From the NCBI RefSeq assembly GCF_001652265.1, contig NZ_LWBS01000472.1, positions 141,111 to 205,110 of the forward strand: a DNA stretch of 64,000 bases. Direction: 5' to 3'. This stretch comes from Rhizobium leguminosarum. Lineage in GTDB: Bacteria; Pseudomonadota; Alphaproteobacteria; Rhizobiales; Rhizobiaceae. The notes beneath the pieces were generated by a model. It saw only the letters and a list, made by a program, of their open reading frames with translations. It was not told where the DNA came from and searched no databases. Position 1 is the stretch's first letter. Every line of letters starts with the position of its first letter. The position numbers were made by a program, and so were the translations under genes. This document shows positions 9,314-18,485 of the stretch, piece after piece.

Positions 9314-10356
9314 GGCGGTGGCGCGCGCTCCTGCTGGCGGCAACGGTCGCGCTTGCCCCGGCGGGCTCGCCCGCCGGGGCACAGCAGGCGATGATCAATG
9401 CTGGCGCATGGTCGGCCTACAAGGCGAAGTTTCTCGATGCGACCGGCCGCATCGTCGATAACGGCAACGGCAATATCAGCCACAGCGAAGGGCAGGGCTA
9501 TGGCATGCTGCTCGCCTATCTCTCAGCCAGCCCCGCCGATTTCGAACAGATCTGGTATTTTACCCGCACCGAACTGCTGCTGCGCGACGATGGCCTGGCC
9601 GTCTGGAAATGGGATCCGAACGGCAAGCCGCACGTCACCGACACCAACAACGCCTCGGACGGCGACATGCTGATCGCCTATGCGCTGGCGCTTGCCGGCA
9701 CGGCGTGGAAACGCAACGACTATATCCTCGCCGCCTCCCGAATGGCGCAGGCGCTGCTTGCCGAAACAGTCGTGCACTCGGCCGGCCACACACTCCTGTT
9801 GCCGGGGAGCCAGGGTTTTGCCGCTACCGACCGTGAGGATGGCCCCGTCGTCAACCCGTCCTACTGGATTTACGAGGCGATCCCGGTGATGGCGGCGCTC
9901 GCTCCGTCGGATGCCTGGCAAAAACTGACTGACGATGGCTTGGCGCTGTTGAAGACGATGCAGTTCGGCCCGCGCAAACTTCCAGCCGAATGGGTGAGTC
10001 TCAGCGGTCAGCCGCAGCCGGCGCAGGGTTTCGACGCCGAATTTGGCTATAACGCCATCCGCATCCCGCTCTATCTTGTTCGCGGCGGTGTCACCGACAA
10101 GACGCTGTTGACCCGTCTGCAGCAGGGGATGTCGCAAGATGGCGTTCCCGCCACCATCGATCTGACCACCGGCCGGACGAAGACCGTGTTGCCGGACCCA
10201 GGTTATCGAATTGTTAACGATGTTGTGGCCTGTGTAGTCGATGGGACCAAGTTGCCGATCTCGGCCCTGCAATTTGCGCCCGCACTCTATTATCCGTCCA
10301 CGCTTCAACTGTTGGGGCTGGCCTATATTGGGGAGAAGCATCCAGAGTGTCTGTGA
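9310..10356 (+). CDS. celC: Endo-beta-1,4-glucanase, glycoside hydrolase family 8 (CelC/BcsZ type)
   Basis: A 348-residue periplasmic or secreted cellulase with an N-terminal signal peptide ending near 'AGSPAGAQQ'. GH8 landmarks are present: the catalytic acid Glu60 in 'HSEGQGYGM' and the base in 'NASDGDMLIAYAL' (Asp117), plus 'NPSYWIYEAIPVMA'. In cellulose operons this enzyme trims nascent glucan; in R. leguminosarum bv. trifolii the homologue CelC2 also erodes the root hair tip during infection (known for the family, not shown here). The ATG overlaps the bcsB stop by 4 bases. It could stay functional even if bcsB is lost, provided transcription and re-initiation continue. Confidence 0.93.
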   Translation: MRRWRALLLAATVALAPAGSPAGAQQAMINAGAWSAYKAKFLDATGRIVDNGNGNISHSEGQGYGMLLAYLSASPADFEQIWYFTRTELLLRDDGLAVWKWDPNGKPHVTDTNNASDGDMLIAYALALAGTAWKRNDYILAASRMAQALLAETVVHSAGHTLLLPGSQGFAATDREDGPVVNPSYWIYEAIPVMAALAPSDAWQKLTDDGLALLKTMQFGPRKLPAEWVSLSGQPQPAQGFDAEFGYNAIRIPLYLVRGGVTDKTLLTRLQQGMSQDGVPATIDLTTGRTKTVLPDPGYRIVNDVVACVVDGTKLPISALQFAPALYYPSTLQLLGLAYIGEKHPECL

Positions 10357-12710
10357 AGTCTTCTCTCGTGGCGATTTCAGCGGCAGTCGTGGTGGCAACC
10401 CTCGTCACCGGGCTGAAAGATCGTGCCGCTCTGCAGGAAAAGTTCGGCCTTGGGTCTGCCGGCAAGCCGGCACCGGAGCTGATGATGATGGGCCGCATCA
10501 AGCCGACCGATGCTTCCGCCGGCAATCCTGAATTCAATGCGCAGCTGGTGGCCGACAAGATCGAGGCGATCACATCCCCGTCGCCGCCAGCACCGGGCGC
10601 GCGCGAGCCGGATGCCGCAGCATCGCAACCGGCGGCACCGCCCGCGGCACCTCAGACGGTCGCCCAGCCGGCGCCGGTCACACCCCCCATCGTTTCCGCG
10701 CCGCCAGCACCGCAACAGGCGGCCGCGCCTGCGCAGCCTGCAGTCGATGAAAGTGCGCTTCGTTATTTCGCCAGCCGCGGCGACAAGGTGCGCCTGCAGG
10801 CCGAAATCTCCCGCCTTCAGGCGCTCTACCCCAACTGGGTTCCGCCGGCCGATCCACTCGCCGTGCCGCAGAATGGCGACAAGCAGCTTGAGGCCATGTG
10901 GCAGCTCTATTCCGATGGTCGCTATGCGGAGTTGCGCAAGGCGGTCGCCGACCGCCAGGCAGCCGATGCCGGATGGCAGCCGCCGGCCGATCTGCTCGAC
11001 CGGCTCGACGTCGCCGAGGCCCGTGCCCGTCTCGTCAATGCGTCGGACCTCAAGCAATATGCGACTGTGGTCGATATCGCTGCTGCAACACCGAGCCTGC
11101 TCACCTGTAGCGAGGTCGATATTCTCTGGCGTGTCGCCGAAGCCTTCATCCGGACGGAGAGGGCGCAGCGCGGCCAGGATGCCTACGCTTATATCCTGAA
11201 GAACTGCACCAATCCCGCCGAGCGGCAGGCGACGGTCGAAAAAGCCTCGACGCTGCTTGCCTACCAGCCGATGCAGGCACTGCTCACGCTGGAGAGGCCT
11301 GCTGCCGACGGCAGCAAGGAATTCGATGCGATCCGCGACAATCTCACCCGACGCTTCATGGCCGAGGGCAATGACGATCCGAAGCTTGTTATCGCACCCG
11401 ACTACATCGCCCGTCTCGAAAAACTCGCCGAGACTGAGGGGCTCGCCTCCGACGCGTTGCTGCTCGGCTGGTATCAGCTTCGCCGCAACAACGATGCCGA
11501 TGCCGAGAAGTGGTTCCGCGCTGCCCGAGCCAAGCAAGATTCGGGGGCCGCTTCGCAGGGGCTGGCGCTGGCGCTAATCGCCCGCAAGGCGCCTGAGGAA
11601 GCCGAGGAGGTGATGTTCCGCTGGCGCGCCGATTCCGAGGATGCGACTTCAACCTATCTCGCCGCCACCGCCAACCTGATGGCATTGCAGCCGCCGGCCG
11701 ATCTGGCCGAAGACGTGCTGCACCGTATCGCCGCCGAGGTCATCGCCCGCAAATACGTGCCGACGGCGCAGCAGTTCGGCTGGTATGCCCGTTCCCTCAA
11801 CCAGTTCCAGACCGCCACGCGCTGGTTCGAGACGGCGCTTGCCTGGAAACCTGATGACGAACCGTCCGCCTATGGCCTTGTCGTCACCCGCGAGCAGTTG
11901 AGCGACCGCAAGGGCGTGCTCGACCTCCAGCGCGCCTGGGCCGGCCGGTCGAGCCGAATCACCAATCTTGAAGACACGTCCTCCCTGATACCGAATGCCG
12001 TTACGCCGCCGCCGGAGAAGGGTACGCTTGCCGCACGGCAACCATCGGCTCAGCCGACGCAAAATCCCCCGACCGAGCCGCTTCCGGCCGAGCGCCGCGT
12101 TATCCTGCAGCCGGGGTCGCAAGTGGTCGTTCGCGCCGCGAGCCCGGCGATGGAGACGGTGACCGTTCCGCGCGGCCCGCGCCAGACGCGCGGCTGCTCG
12201 ACGACAATCGATGCGGGGCAGCTTAAGCCGGCCGAGGCGCTGTCGCGCGGCTGGTGCCTGATGGATATCAACCGGCCGATGGAGGCGATCTCGGCCTTCG
12301 AGGCCGCATTGCAGAGCCCGACCCGCAAGGTCCGCGAAGACGCAGCCTACGGCCAGAGCCTTGCTTATCTGCGCGCCGGCCTCTCCGGCAATGCCGCCGT
12401 CGCGGCCACCAAGGCGCCGCAGAACCGCCAGCGCGCCGCCGAGCTTCAGGTGGCGATCCTCGCCGACCGTGCGCTTTCAGCCTTCGACGCTGGGCGTTAT
12501 CGCGACACGCTGATCTATCTCGATCAGCGCGCCCAGCTGCAGCAGGAACGCATCGACCTGATGGTTCTGCGCGGCTACTGCTACCTCAATCTCAAAATGT
12601 ACGATGATGCGACCCGCATCTTCGAAGCCGCTGCCGCGACCGGCAGCCGCGATGCTGCCCGCGGTCTTGCCGACGTCAGAAACGTCACGCACCCCGACGT
12701 CAACGACTGA
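10347..12710 (+). CDS. Cellulose operon tetratricopeptide-repeat protein
   Basis: A 787-residue protein starting at a GTG inside the celC end (10-base overlap), so it is translationally coupled. Residues 1-20 are hydrophobic and could be a signal or anchor. Residues about 70-135 form a Pro/Ala/Gln-rich linker. The remainder is helical with TPR-like pairs ('AISAFEAALQSP', 'LIYLDQRAQLQQERIDLMVLRGYCYLNLKMYDDATRIFEAAAA'). By position it may stand in for the TPR part of BcsC, but no outer-membrane beta-barrel follows: the protein ends with TPR-type helices. Alphabet and codon use match the neighbours. Function is inferred from the operon. Confidence 0.8.
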   Translation: MSVKSSLVAISAAVVVATLVTGLKDRAALQEKFGLGSAGKPAPELMMMGRIKPTDASAGNPEFNAQLVADKIEAITSPSPPAPGAREPDAAASQPAAPPAAPQTVAQPAPVTPPIVSAPPAPQQAAAPAQPAVDESALRYFASRGDKVRLQAEISRLQALYPNWVPPADPLAVPQNGDKQLEAMWQLYSDGRYAELRKAVADRQAADAGWQPPADLLDRLDVAEARARLVNASDLKQYATVVDIAAATPSLLTCSEVDILWRVAEAFIRTERAQRGQDAYAYILKNCTNPAERQATVEKASTLLAYQPMQALLTLERPAADGSKEFDAIRDNLTRRFMAEGNDDPKLVIAPDYIARLEKLAETEGLASDALLLGWYQLRRNNDADAEKWFRAARAKQDSGAASQGLALALIARKAPEEAEEVMFRWRADSEDATSTYLAATANLMALQPPADLAEDVLHRIAAEVIARKYVPTAQQFGWYARSLNQFQTATRWFETALAWKPDDEPSAYGLVVTREQLSDRKGVLDLQRAWAGRSSRITNLEDTSSLIPNAVTPPPEKGTLAARQPSAQPTQNPPTEPLPAERRVILQPGSQVVVRAASPAMETVTVPRGPRQTRGCSTTIDAGQLKPAEALSRGWCLMDINRPMEAISAFEAALQSPTRKVREDAAYGQSLAYLRAGLSGNAAVAATKAPQNRQRAAELQVAILADRALSAFDAGRYRDTLIYLDQRAQLQQERIDLMVLRGYCYLNLKMYDDATRIFEAAAATGSRDAARGLADVRNVTHPDVND

Positions 12711-12785
12711 CGTTGACGCCGCCGCAGCTCTCCGCTACTCGCCTGCGCAGGGGCTGCCCCGGCCTCATGCTGTAAGGAAACACCC

Positions 12786-13454
12786 GTGCCCGCTCTCCAT
12801 GACATCCTTGATAGGTCCTACGACGCTTTCCTTTTCGACATGGACGGAACGCTGCTGAATTCCATTGCCGTCGTCGAACGCGTCTGGAGCGAATGGGCAA
12901 GACGCCACGGCTTCGAGCCGGAGGTCTTCCTGAAGACGATCCACGGCATCCGCGCGTCCGACGTAATCCGCGGGCTCGGCCTGCCCGGCGTCGATCCGGC
13001 CCATGAGGCGGATCTGCTGCTCGCCGAGGAAATGGAGGATGTCTCCGGCATCGTCGAGATCCCCGGCGCCGTCCGCTTCCTCTCCGCCATCGCTGAGGGC
13101 CGGTGGGCAATCGTCACCTCGGCGCCGATCGAGCTCGCCAGGCGCCGCATGGCCGCCGCCGGCATCCCGATGCCGAAGGTCATCGTCAGCGGCCAGGAGG
13201 TCAAATCAGGCAAGCCCAGCCCCGAAGGTTATCTGCTCGGCGCAAGCCGCCTCGGCGTCGATCCGAAAAAATGCCTGGTCTTCGAAGATGCCGTCGCCGG
13301 CATTCTCGCCGGCGAAGCCGCCGGCGCCGGCGTTACCGTCATCACCGAAACCCACGCCACGCCGTTCGAAACACCGCATTTTTCGATCGCCAACTACCAG
13401 ACATGGCAGCCCCACCAGACCATCGAAGGCCGGCTGAAGCTCGCCGCGATCTGA
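12786..13454 (+). CDS. HAD-superfamily phosphatase (subfamily IA, sugar-phosphatase like)
   Basis: A 222-residue phosphatase. Motif I is 'FDMDGTLLNS' (nucleophile aspartate near residue 18), motif II 'IVTSAP', motif III lysine in 'SGQEVKSGKPSPEGY', motif IV 'LVFEDAVAGILAGEAAGAGV'. This matches the beta-phosphoglucomutase/sugar-phosphatase branch (YfbT/DOG1 type). The substrate cannot be told from sequence; a small sugar phosphate is likely. Translation starts at a GTG preceded by AAGGAA. It lies 75 bases after the cellulose operon on the same strand and may share read-through. Confidence 0.88.
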   Translation: MPALHDILDRSYDAFLFDMDGTLLNSIAVVERVWSEWARRHGFEPEVFLKTIHGIRASDVIRGLGLPGVDPAHEADLLLAEEMEDVSGIVEIPGAVRFLSAIAEGRWAIVTSAPIELARRRMAAAGIPMPKVIVSGQEVKSGKPSPEGYLLGASRLGVDPKKCLVFEDAVAGILAGEAAGAGVTVITETHATPFETPHFSIANYQTWQPHQTIEGRLKLAAI

Positions 13455-13552
13455 CCATTCGGGCAAACCGCTCCCTTTTTGTTGGAGGCAAGGTTTTTCC
13501 GCTTGCATTGCACGCGCTGAAAAACTAAACGAAGCAAGCCGTTTCGGCAGGT

Positions 13553-13629
<77 letters not shown>

Positions 13630-13772
13630 TTTAAATCCTTGAAAACCCTAGTCTTTCCGGAAAAAAGTAAAGCCTCGAAAGAGGCAAGTTGCGAAAATTG
13701 GGGCCATTCTGGGGCCATGACAGCCACGGCACCCTAGTGACGATTCGGCCCAGCTATGGCATTCTCCGCGAC

Positions 13773-14063
13773 ATGCCCACACCGAAGCTTCGCCCCACCC
13801 TCGTTGAGAATCCGTACTTCCCCCGCGCCCACCCGCCAGATGCGACGAACCCGCGCATGATTCCCGCGATGATGAACATCCGCGAAAGCGCGATCACGAC
13901 ATTGGCGGCGAGAGGTGTTCTCGATGCTGCTCAGGTGGCCGCCGCGACGCACTTCCGGGCGCTGTGGGAATCGATGGGTGGCAAAGGTGCTTCGGCCATC
14001 GAACTGGAGAGGTCGTGGGGGGGTCAAATTTCGGTTCGCTTGACGCATCTGAAGCCAACGTGA
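13773..14063 (+). pseudogene. Truncated phage-like hypothetical protein
   Basis: From the ATG at 13773 the frame encodes about 96 residues. The first 80 ('NPRMIPAMMNIRESAITTLAARG', 'AATHFRALWESMGGKGASAIELE') resemble a small protein I recall from rhizobial prophages and islands, usually longer. After that the frame runs into the 3' end of the convergent formylglycine-enzyme gene (40-base overlap), so the original C-terminus appears to be lost. Upstream (13630-13772) two GGGGCCAT direct copies and a GCCTC-GAAA-GAGGC hairpin are seen, typical of tRNA-adjacent island edges. The family assignment is weak. Confidence 0.4.
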
Positions 14064-14989
14064 CTGGTGGAGGTGTCCTCCGGTTCCGCATGACGGGCGG
14101 CGGGACGGTAGCGACGGCAGTAGTTCGGCGCACAGAGATGTGACCCGCCTTTCAGCACCCGTCTTGGGATTCGAACATTCGGTTCGCGGGGATCGAGGCT
14201 TGCTTCTCGGTCACCACCACGAGGGTTTTGACGAATGCAACACGATTTGGTCGCGGGTTGAGGATGGCGGGTTGACCAGTAGTCTGACGTCCACTCCCAG
14301 ACGTTGCCGATCATGTCGTAAAGACCGTACCCGTTCGCGGGGAAAGACCCAACCGGCGATGTCCTGTCGGCGCCGGGCCGCTTCGTGCTCATTGTGGGAA
14401 ACGTTCCCTGCCACGTATTGGCCATAAGCTTGCCATCTGGGTTGAATTCGTCGCCCCAGGCGAATTCGGCATCGTCAATCCCGCCACGCGCTGCCAGCTC
14501 CCACTCAGCTTCAGTTGGTAGATCCTTGCCAGCCCAATGGGCGTAAGCCAGGGCGTCGCGGTAGGCCACATGAACGACGGGATGGTCGAGCTTCCCACGA
14601 ATGTCACTGCGACCACCGTAGGGGTGTCGCCAGTCTGCGCCGAACTTGAACGACCACCATTGTGTTATGTCGGAGCCGATGACCGCCTTTGGTTGGGTGA
14701 ACACGAGCGAGCCGGCCCGCAGCATTCCGGGAAGTGCCCCTGGGTAGTCGGCAGCTTGTGGCGTCATTTCCGCGACGGTGACATGTCCGGTGGCTTTGAC
14801 GAAGGTGGCAAACTGGCGGTTTGTTACTGGCGTCGCGTCGATCCAGAAGCCGTCGACCTTGACCGGATGCGTAGGCGCTTCCTCCGGATAGTGCCTGTTC
14901 GATCCCATGGTGAACGTCCGTGCAGGCACCCAGGCCAGCCCGTCAAATGCGGGATCGTATGCATCTGCTGCGCTCATGGCCATGCCCAC
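14024..14989 (-). CDS. Formylglycine-generating enzyme (sulfatase maturase, SUMF1/FGE family)
   Basis: A 321-residue FGE-sulfatase domain protein. It shows 'VPARTFTMGSNRHYPEEAP' near the start, 'GNVWEWTSDYW' in the middle, and the C-terminal 'GGSHLCAPNYCRRYRPAAR' with the two active-site cysteines Cys286 and Cys291 spaced as in aerobic FGE, ending 'SHVGFRCVKR'. Such enzymes oxidise the sulfatase active-site cysteine to formylglycine. The divergent sulfatase at 15325 has exactly the required Cys-x-Ala-x-Arg site, so it is the natural substrate. No signal peptide is obvious; ATG codons at 14989, 14983 and 14977 are all possible starts. Confidence 0.92.
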   Translation of the reverse strand: MGMAMSAADAYDPAFDGLAWVPARTFTMGSNRHYPEEAPTHPVKVDGFWIDATPVTNRQFATFVKATGHVTVAEMTPQAADYPGALPGMLRAGSLVFTQPKAVIGSDITQWWSFKFGADWRHPYGGRSDIRGKLDHPVVHVAYRDALAYAHWAGKDLPTEAEWELAARGGIDDAEFAWGDEFNPDGKLMANTWQGTFPTMSTKRPGADRTSPVGSFPANGYGLYDMIGNVWEWTSDYWSTRHPQPATKSCCIRQNPRGGDREASLDPREPNVRIPRRVLKGGSHLCAPNYCRRYRPAARHAEPEDTSTSHVGFRCVKRTEI

Positions 14990-15324
14990 CTGAATGTCCC
15001 TGTGTGTATCTTTATGACATGCGGTTTCTGATCGTGCCTATTGTCCTTTAGGGAGGGTGTTCGCGACGGCTCCGATCGGTGGCAATTCGCAATCCCTCAC
15101 GGGGATTCCCCAAAGGGCAATATCTGCTTACGCTAATACAATGTAGAAAATGGATGGAAGAGTGGACATGCCCTCTTCGGCAAGTCGAGGGTGACCGCGC
15201 GCGCGGGTCGAGAGCCGCGTCTCTACCGAAATGATCTGTCGCCGACAAACCCTCTTTTGCTTCGACTCGTCTTTCAACCAACCTTGGTCGTCCATGTGGC
15301 GACCCCCTGAGGGAGGCATTCGAA
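14990..15324. other. Divergent intergenic region between maturase and sulfatase genes
   Basis: 335 bases without a gene. It must contain promoters for both directions. Visible signals are the palindrome GGGGA-T-TCCCC at 15101-15111, which is part of the 21-base motif annotated separately, the AT-rich stretch TTACGCTAATACAATGTAGAAAA at 15128-15150, and a GAGGGAGG ribosome binding site before the sulfatase. Confidence 0.6.
15104..15124 (-). promoter_or_regulatory. Shared island motif, copy 1 (upstream of maturase gene)
   Basis: On the minus strand this reads GATATTGC, then C, then CTTTGGGGAATC. The copy at 20631-20651 differs in one base only. It lies 114 bases before the maturase start and points toward it; the other copy lies 122 bases before the sensor-kinase remnant and points toward that. 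Equal orientation and spacing suggest a common promoter element or activator site. Confidence 0.6.
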
Positions 15325-17037
15325 ATGAGACGGACTACAAAGTTCATAACAGCAGCAATGGCGGTCGCCGGCAGCCTGTTGGCGAGCACGGCGGCAATAC
15401 ATGCGCAGGAGAACAGGAAGCCCAACATCCTGTTCATCATGGGTGACGACATCGGCTGGATGCAGCCGAGCATCTATCATGAGGGCCTGATGGTCGGGGA
15501 AACGCCCAACATCGATCGCATCGGCCACGAAGGCGCGAAGTTCATGACTTACTACGCCGAGCAGAGTTGCACGGCAGGGCGCACTGCCTTTATCACCGGC
15601 ATGCAGCCGGTGCGCGTCGGCATGGTTTTGCCGGAAATTCCCGGAAGCCCGTCCTACCTGCGGGCCGGCACGCCTCACCTCGCCAAGTTCCTGTACGATC
15701 TCGGCTACACGACAGGCGAGTTCGGCAAGAACCATCTCGGAGATACCACCGAATCCCTGCCGACGGCGCACGGCTTCCAGGAATATTGGGGCTACCTCTA
15801 CCACCTCGACGCCATGCAAGGGGTGAGCTTCCCCGACATCAACAAGACGGCGGTCGAGCAGGGGATCGCGCCGGCTTGCAAGAACACGCCGATCCCCGGA
15901 CTTGCGGAGAATCCCGCAGCCGTGGACCCGAAGACCACGACCTGCCTGACGCCGCCGCGTCCGATGCTGTCGTGCAAGTCGTCCGACGGATCCCCAGCCA
16001 ACCAGAGCTGCACCGACGAAGGTCCGCTGACGCTGGATCGCTCGAAGGGCATTGACGAGGAGATCTCGGCCAAGGTCATCGACTTCCTCGACCGCAACGA
16101 TCCCAAGAAGACCAACAAGCCGTTCTTTGTCTGGTACAACCCGGCGCGCATGCACATCACCACCGTGCTGCCGGACAAGTACCAGGCCATGGTGGGCGAG
16201 CCCGGCGGCAAGGACTGGGGCGTCAACGAAGCCGGCATGAAGCAGATGGACGACAATATCGGCTACGTCCTCAAGAAGCTCGAGGAGATGGGCCAGCTCG
16301 ACAACACCATCGTTGTCTTCACCACCGACAATGGCGCCGAGACGATCACCTTTCCCGATGGCGGCACCACCCCGTTCAAGGGCGGCAAGCTGAGCACCTG
16401 GGAGGGCGGCATGCGTGCGCCGCTGGTCGTTCGCTGGCCCGGGCACATCGAGCCCGGCACGGTCAAGAACGACATCTTCGCCTCGCTCGACTGGATGCCG
16501 ACATTGGTCGACATCGCTGGTGGACCCAAGGGTGATGGACTGAAGAAAGAGATCGAGGCGGGTGAGTATCCTGGGATCGTCAAGACCACGCTTGACGGGA
16601 TGGATCAGCGCGACTTCCTGGAAGGCAAGGCGCCATCCAAGCGCGACTCTTTCTTGTACTATTCCGGCAAGGACCCGTCGGCGGTCCGCTTCAAGAACTG
16701 GAAGATGTACTTCGCAATGGTGTCCGACGATCCGGCGGGCTTCATTCACGGAGTGCAGCCGTACTCGTGGACGCAGGTCGTCAACATCAAGCGCGATCCG
16801 TTCGAGACCTCGGTCGGAACACAGATCAAGACACTCTTCGGCATGGGCGGCGCCATTGCATCACCGTCCACCGCCTATGTCTATGACTGGAATATCCTGC
16901 CCATCGGCCAGCAGTTGTGGCTGAAACACCTCGAGAGCTACATCGACTTCCCGCCACTGCAGAACCCTGCAAGCTACAATCTGGAGCAAGTTATGCAGCA
17001 GGTAAAGGAGATGAAGACCTCTGGCGGCACCGACTGA
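15325..17037 (+). CDS. Type I sulfatase (arylsulfatase family), exported
   Basis: A 570-residue hydrolase of sulfate esters. Residues 1-28 are a signal peptide ('AVAGSLLASTAAIHAQ'), so it acts outside the cytoplasm. 'KPNILFIMGDDIGW' is the N-terminal metal-binding motif. 'SCTAGRTAFITG' contains Cys82 in the Cys-x-Ala-x-Arg signature, the residue converted to formylglycine. 'GKNHLGD' and 'VVFTTDNGAE' complete the active site. The maturase is encoded divergently 335 bases away. A fragment of a second sulfatase survives at 21826. Substrate unknown; an aryl sulfate or sulfated plant or soil compound is possible. Good ribosome binding site (GAGGGAGG). Confidence 0.93.
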   Translation: MRRTTKFITAAMAVAGSLLASTAAIHAQENRKPNILFIMGDDIGWMQPSIYHEGLMVGETPNIDRIGHEGAKFMTYYAEQSCTAGRTAFITGMQPVRVGMVLPEIPGSPSYLRAGTPHLAKFLYDLGYTTGEFGKNHLGDTTESLPTAHGFQEYWGYLYHLDAMQGVSFPDINKTAVEQGIAPACKNTPIPGLAENPAAVDPKTTTCLTPPRPMLSCKSSDGSPANQSCTDEGPLTLDRSKGIDEEISAKVIDFLDRNDPKKTNKPFFVWYNPARMHITTVLPDKYQAMVGEPGGKDWGVNEAGMKQMDDNIGYVLKKLEEMGQLDNTIVVFTTDNGAETITFPDGGTTPFKGGKLSTWEGGMRAPLVVRWPGHIEPGTVKNDIFASLDWMPTLVDIAGGPKGDGLKKEIEAGEYPGIVKTTLDGMDQRDFLEGKAPSKRDSFLYYSGKDPSAVRFKNWKMYFAMVSDDPAGFIHGVQPYSWTQVVNIKRDPFETSVGTQIKTLFGMGGAIASPSTAYVYDWNILPIGQQLWLKHLESYIDFPPLQNPASYNLEQVMQQVKEMKTSGGTD

Positions 17038-17121
17038 CCGCCACCTGGCGTGCGATACGGAGGGGCGGCCGGAAAGGCCGCCTCTCAAGACAAAATCCGA
17101 TATCCGACGAAGGGCGGGACG

Positions 17122-17781
17122 ATGAGCGATGTCATCCAAGCAGGTCGTGACGAAGCACGCTGGCCTCCGGTGATGGCGATCCTGGCGGTGTTCGCCCTTT
17201 TGGAGGTGCTGCCGCACCACGTCTATGCCATGCCGCGATGGGTGTCATACGCGGTCCTAGTAGCAGCTATCGTTCCAATGATCATGGTGACGGTGTCGAC
17301 CGACAAGGCCATGTGGCTGCGCATCGAGCATGTCGCCATCATGCTGCTTGCCAGTATCTACGCAGGCAATACGGCGGCGGAACTCGGAGATATGGTCGGG
17401 ATCATCACCGTGCATCCGCCCGAGACGCGATCAGTGTCGCTGTTGACGTCGTCATTTACCATCTGGATCACCAACGTTCTCACCTTCTCGCTGCTCTATT
17501 GGCAGATCGACGCGGATGGCCCCTCGCGCATCGCGCGTGGCATGGCGGGACAACCCGACTGGCTGTTTCCCCAGGCGTCGGCTCCCGAACTAGCGGCGCC
17601 AGACTGGCGGCCGCTCTACATCGATTATCTTTCCCTTGCGTTCAACACAGCGACCGCGTTCAGTCCCACCGACGTGCTGCCACTCGCCCGACGTGCGAAG
17701 GGGCTGATGATGCTCGAAAGTGCCATTTCATTGCTGACGCTCGTGCTCGTGGCCGCGCGTGCAGTCAATGTCATTCCGTAG
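17122..17781 (+). CDS. Small multi-pass membrane protein
   Basis: A 219-residue protein with five or six hydrophobic segments, including 'VMAILAVFALLEVLP', 'VSYAVLVAAIVPMIMVTV' and 'MLESAISLLTLVLVAARAVNVI'. The stretch 'YIDYLSLAFNTATAFSPTDVLPL' is a striking conserved-looking loop that I have seen in unnamed membrane proteins. The start at 17122 is preferred over 17050 because GGGCGGGACG precedes it and the extra residues have no protein character. It follows the sulfatase by 84 bases and is probably co-transcribed. Function unknown; transport or sensing linked to the sulfatase is only a guess. Confidence 0.7.
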   Translation: MSDVIQAGRDEARWPPVMAILAVFALLEVLPHHVYAMPRWVSYAVLVAAIVPMIMVTVSTDKAMWLRIEHVAIMLLASIYAGNTAAELGDMVGIITVHPPETRSVSLLTSSFTIWITNVLTFSLLYWQIDADGPSRIARGMAGQPDWLFPQASAPELAAPDWRPLYIDYLSLAFNTATAFSPTDVLPLARRAKGLMMLESAISLLTLVLVAARAVNVIP

Positions 17782-17836
17782 CGCCTCGCCGGCGCCGCGG
17801 TCGTCCGTTCGTGCCGAAAGGATCGAAGGTGCCCGT

Positions 17837-18268
17837 ATGTCAGTGGAAGCCGATCAGCTTTCAACAATGATCAATCACGCGGTCGCGCCGGCGTTCATGC
17901 TCAATGGCGTCGCGGCGATGGTGGCGGTTTTGGTCAATCGGATTTCCGGCGTCACCGAGCGGATCAGAAACCTCCGTGAGATCCACGAGAGTGACGTCGC
18001 CCGAGCCCCGCTGAAGAAGGGAATCGGGGAGCTGAGGCGGCGTGAGCGCCTATTGAACAGTGCATTGCACCTGGCTGTCCTGTCAGGGATAGGCGTGACG
18101 CTCCTACTCCTATTCGGCTTCGTCGTAGCCTTTTTGGGATACCGTCACGAACCAGGCGCCGCCGTACTATTTGTTGCGGCACTCTGCTTCCTGGCGGGGT
18201 CGCTCGTCCGATTCCTGCAGGACATCCGGCTGTCGCAAGGTGAGCACGACGACCGTCCGTTGCGCTGA
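17837..18268 (+). CDS. DUF2721-type membrane protein
   Basis: A 143-residue protein beginning at the ATG at 17837 (GAAGGTG upstream). It has an N-terminal amphipathic/hydrophobic segment ('APAFMLNGVAAMVAVLVNRISGVTERIRNL'), a charged middle ('ELRRRERLLNSALHLAVLSGI') and two C-terminal membrane helices, the layout of DUF2721. Function is unknown. It is 55 bases after the previous membrane gene and likely in the same transcript as the sulfatase. Confidence 0.75.
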   Translation: MSVEADQLSTMINHAVAPAFMLNGVAAMVAVLVNRISGVTERIRNLREIHESDVARAPLKKGIGELRRRERLLNSALHLAVLSGIGVTLLLLFGFVVAFLGYRHEPGAAVLFVAALCFLAGSLVRFLQDIRLSQGEHDDRPLR

Positions 18269-18321
18269 CCGCCGAATTGCTCAAGGCCCTCTCGCCTTCA
18301 CTAATCTAAAGCGTGTCTCAC

Positions 18322-18485
18322 TTATTCCGCCTCATAACCTGCTGTGAAGAAATTCAGTCATTCCTCGACGGAGAAGATGCCGACAATCTCACCCAGGGCT
18401 TTGTTATTGTATCTAAGCTTCGTGCGGCACGTTTTCGCAGTAAGGTCTTGAGCTTGGAGAATGCCATCTCGATGGGTTGAGGTCG
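18322..18485 (-). pseudogene. IS630-family transposase, 3' remnant
   Basis: Read on the minus strand, the piece encodes the end of an IS630-type DDE transposase: 'DLNP' then, after a one-base shift, 'IEMAFSKLKTLLRKRAARSLDTIT', then another frame with 'KALGEIVGIFSVEE' and finally 'FFTAGYEAE' and a stop. At least two frameshifts and loss of the whole N-terminal part show a dead remnant. The 'DLNPIE' glutamate is the third acidic residue of the DDE triad. The region 18269-18604 holds nothing else recognisable. Confidence 0.7.
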
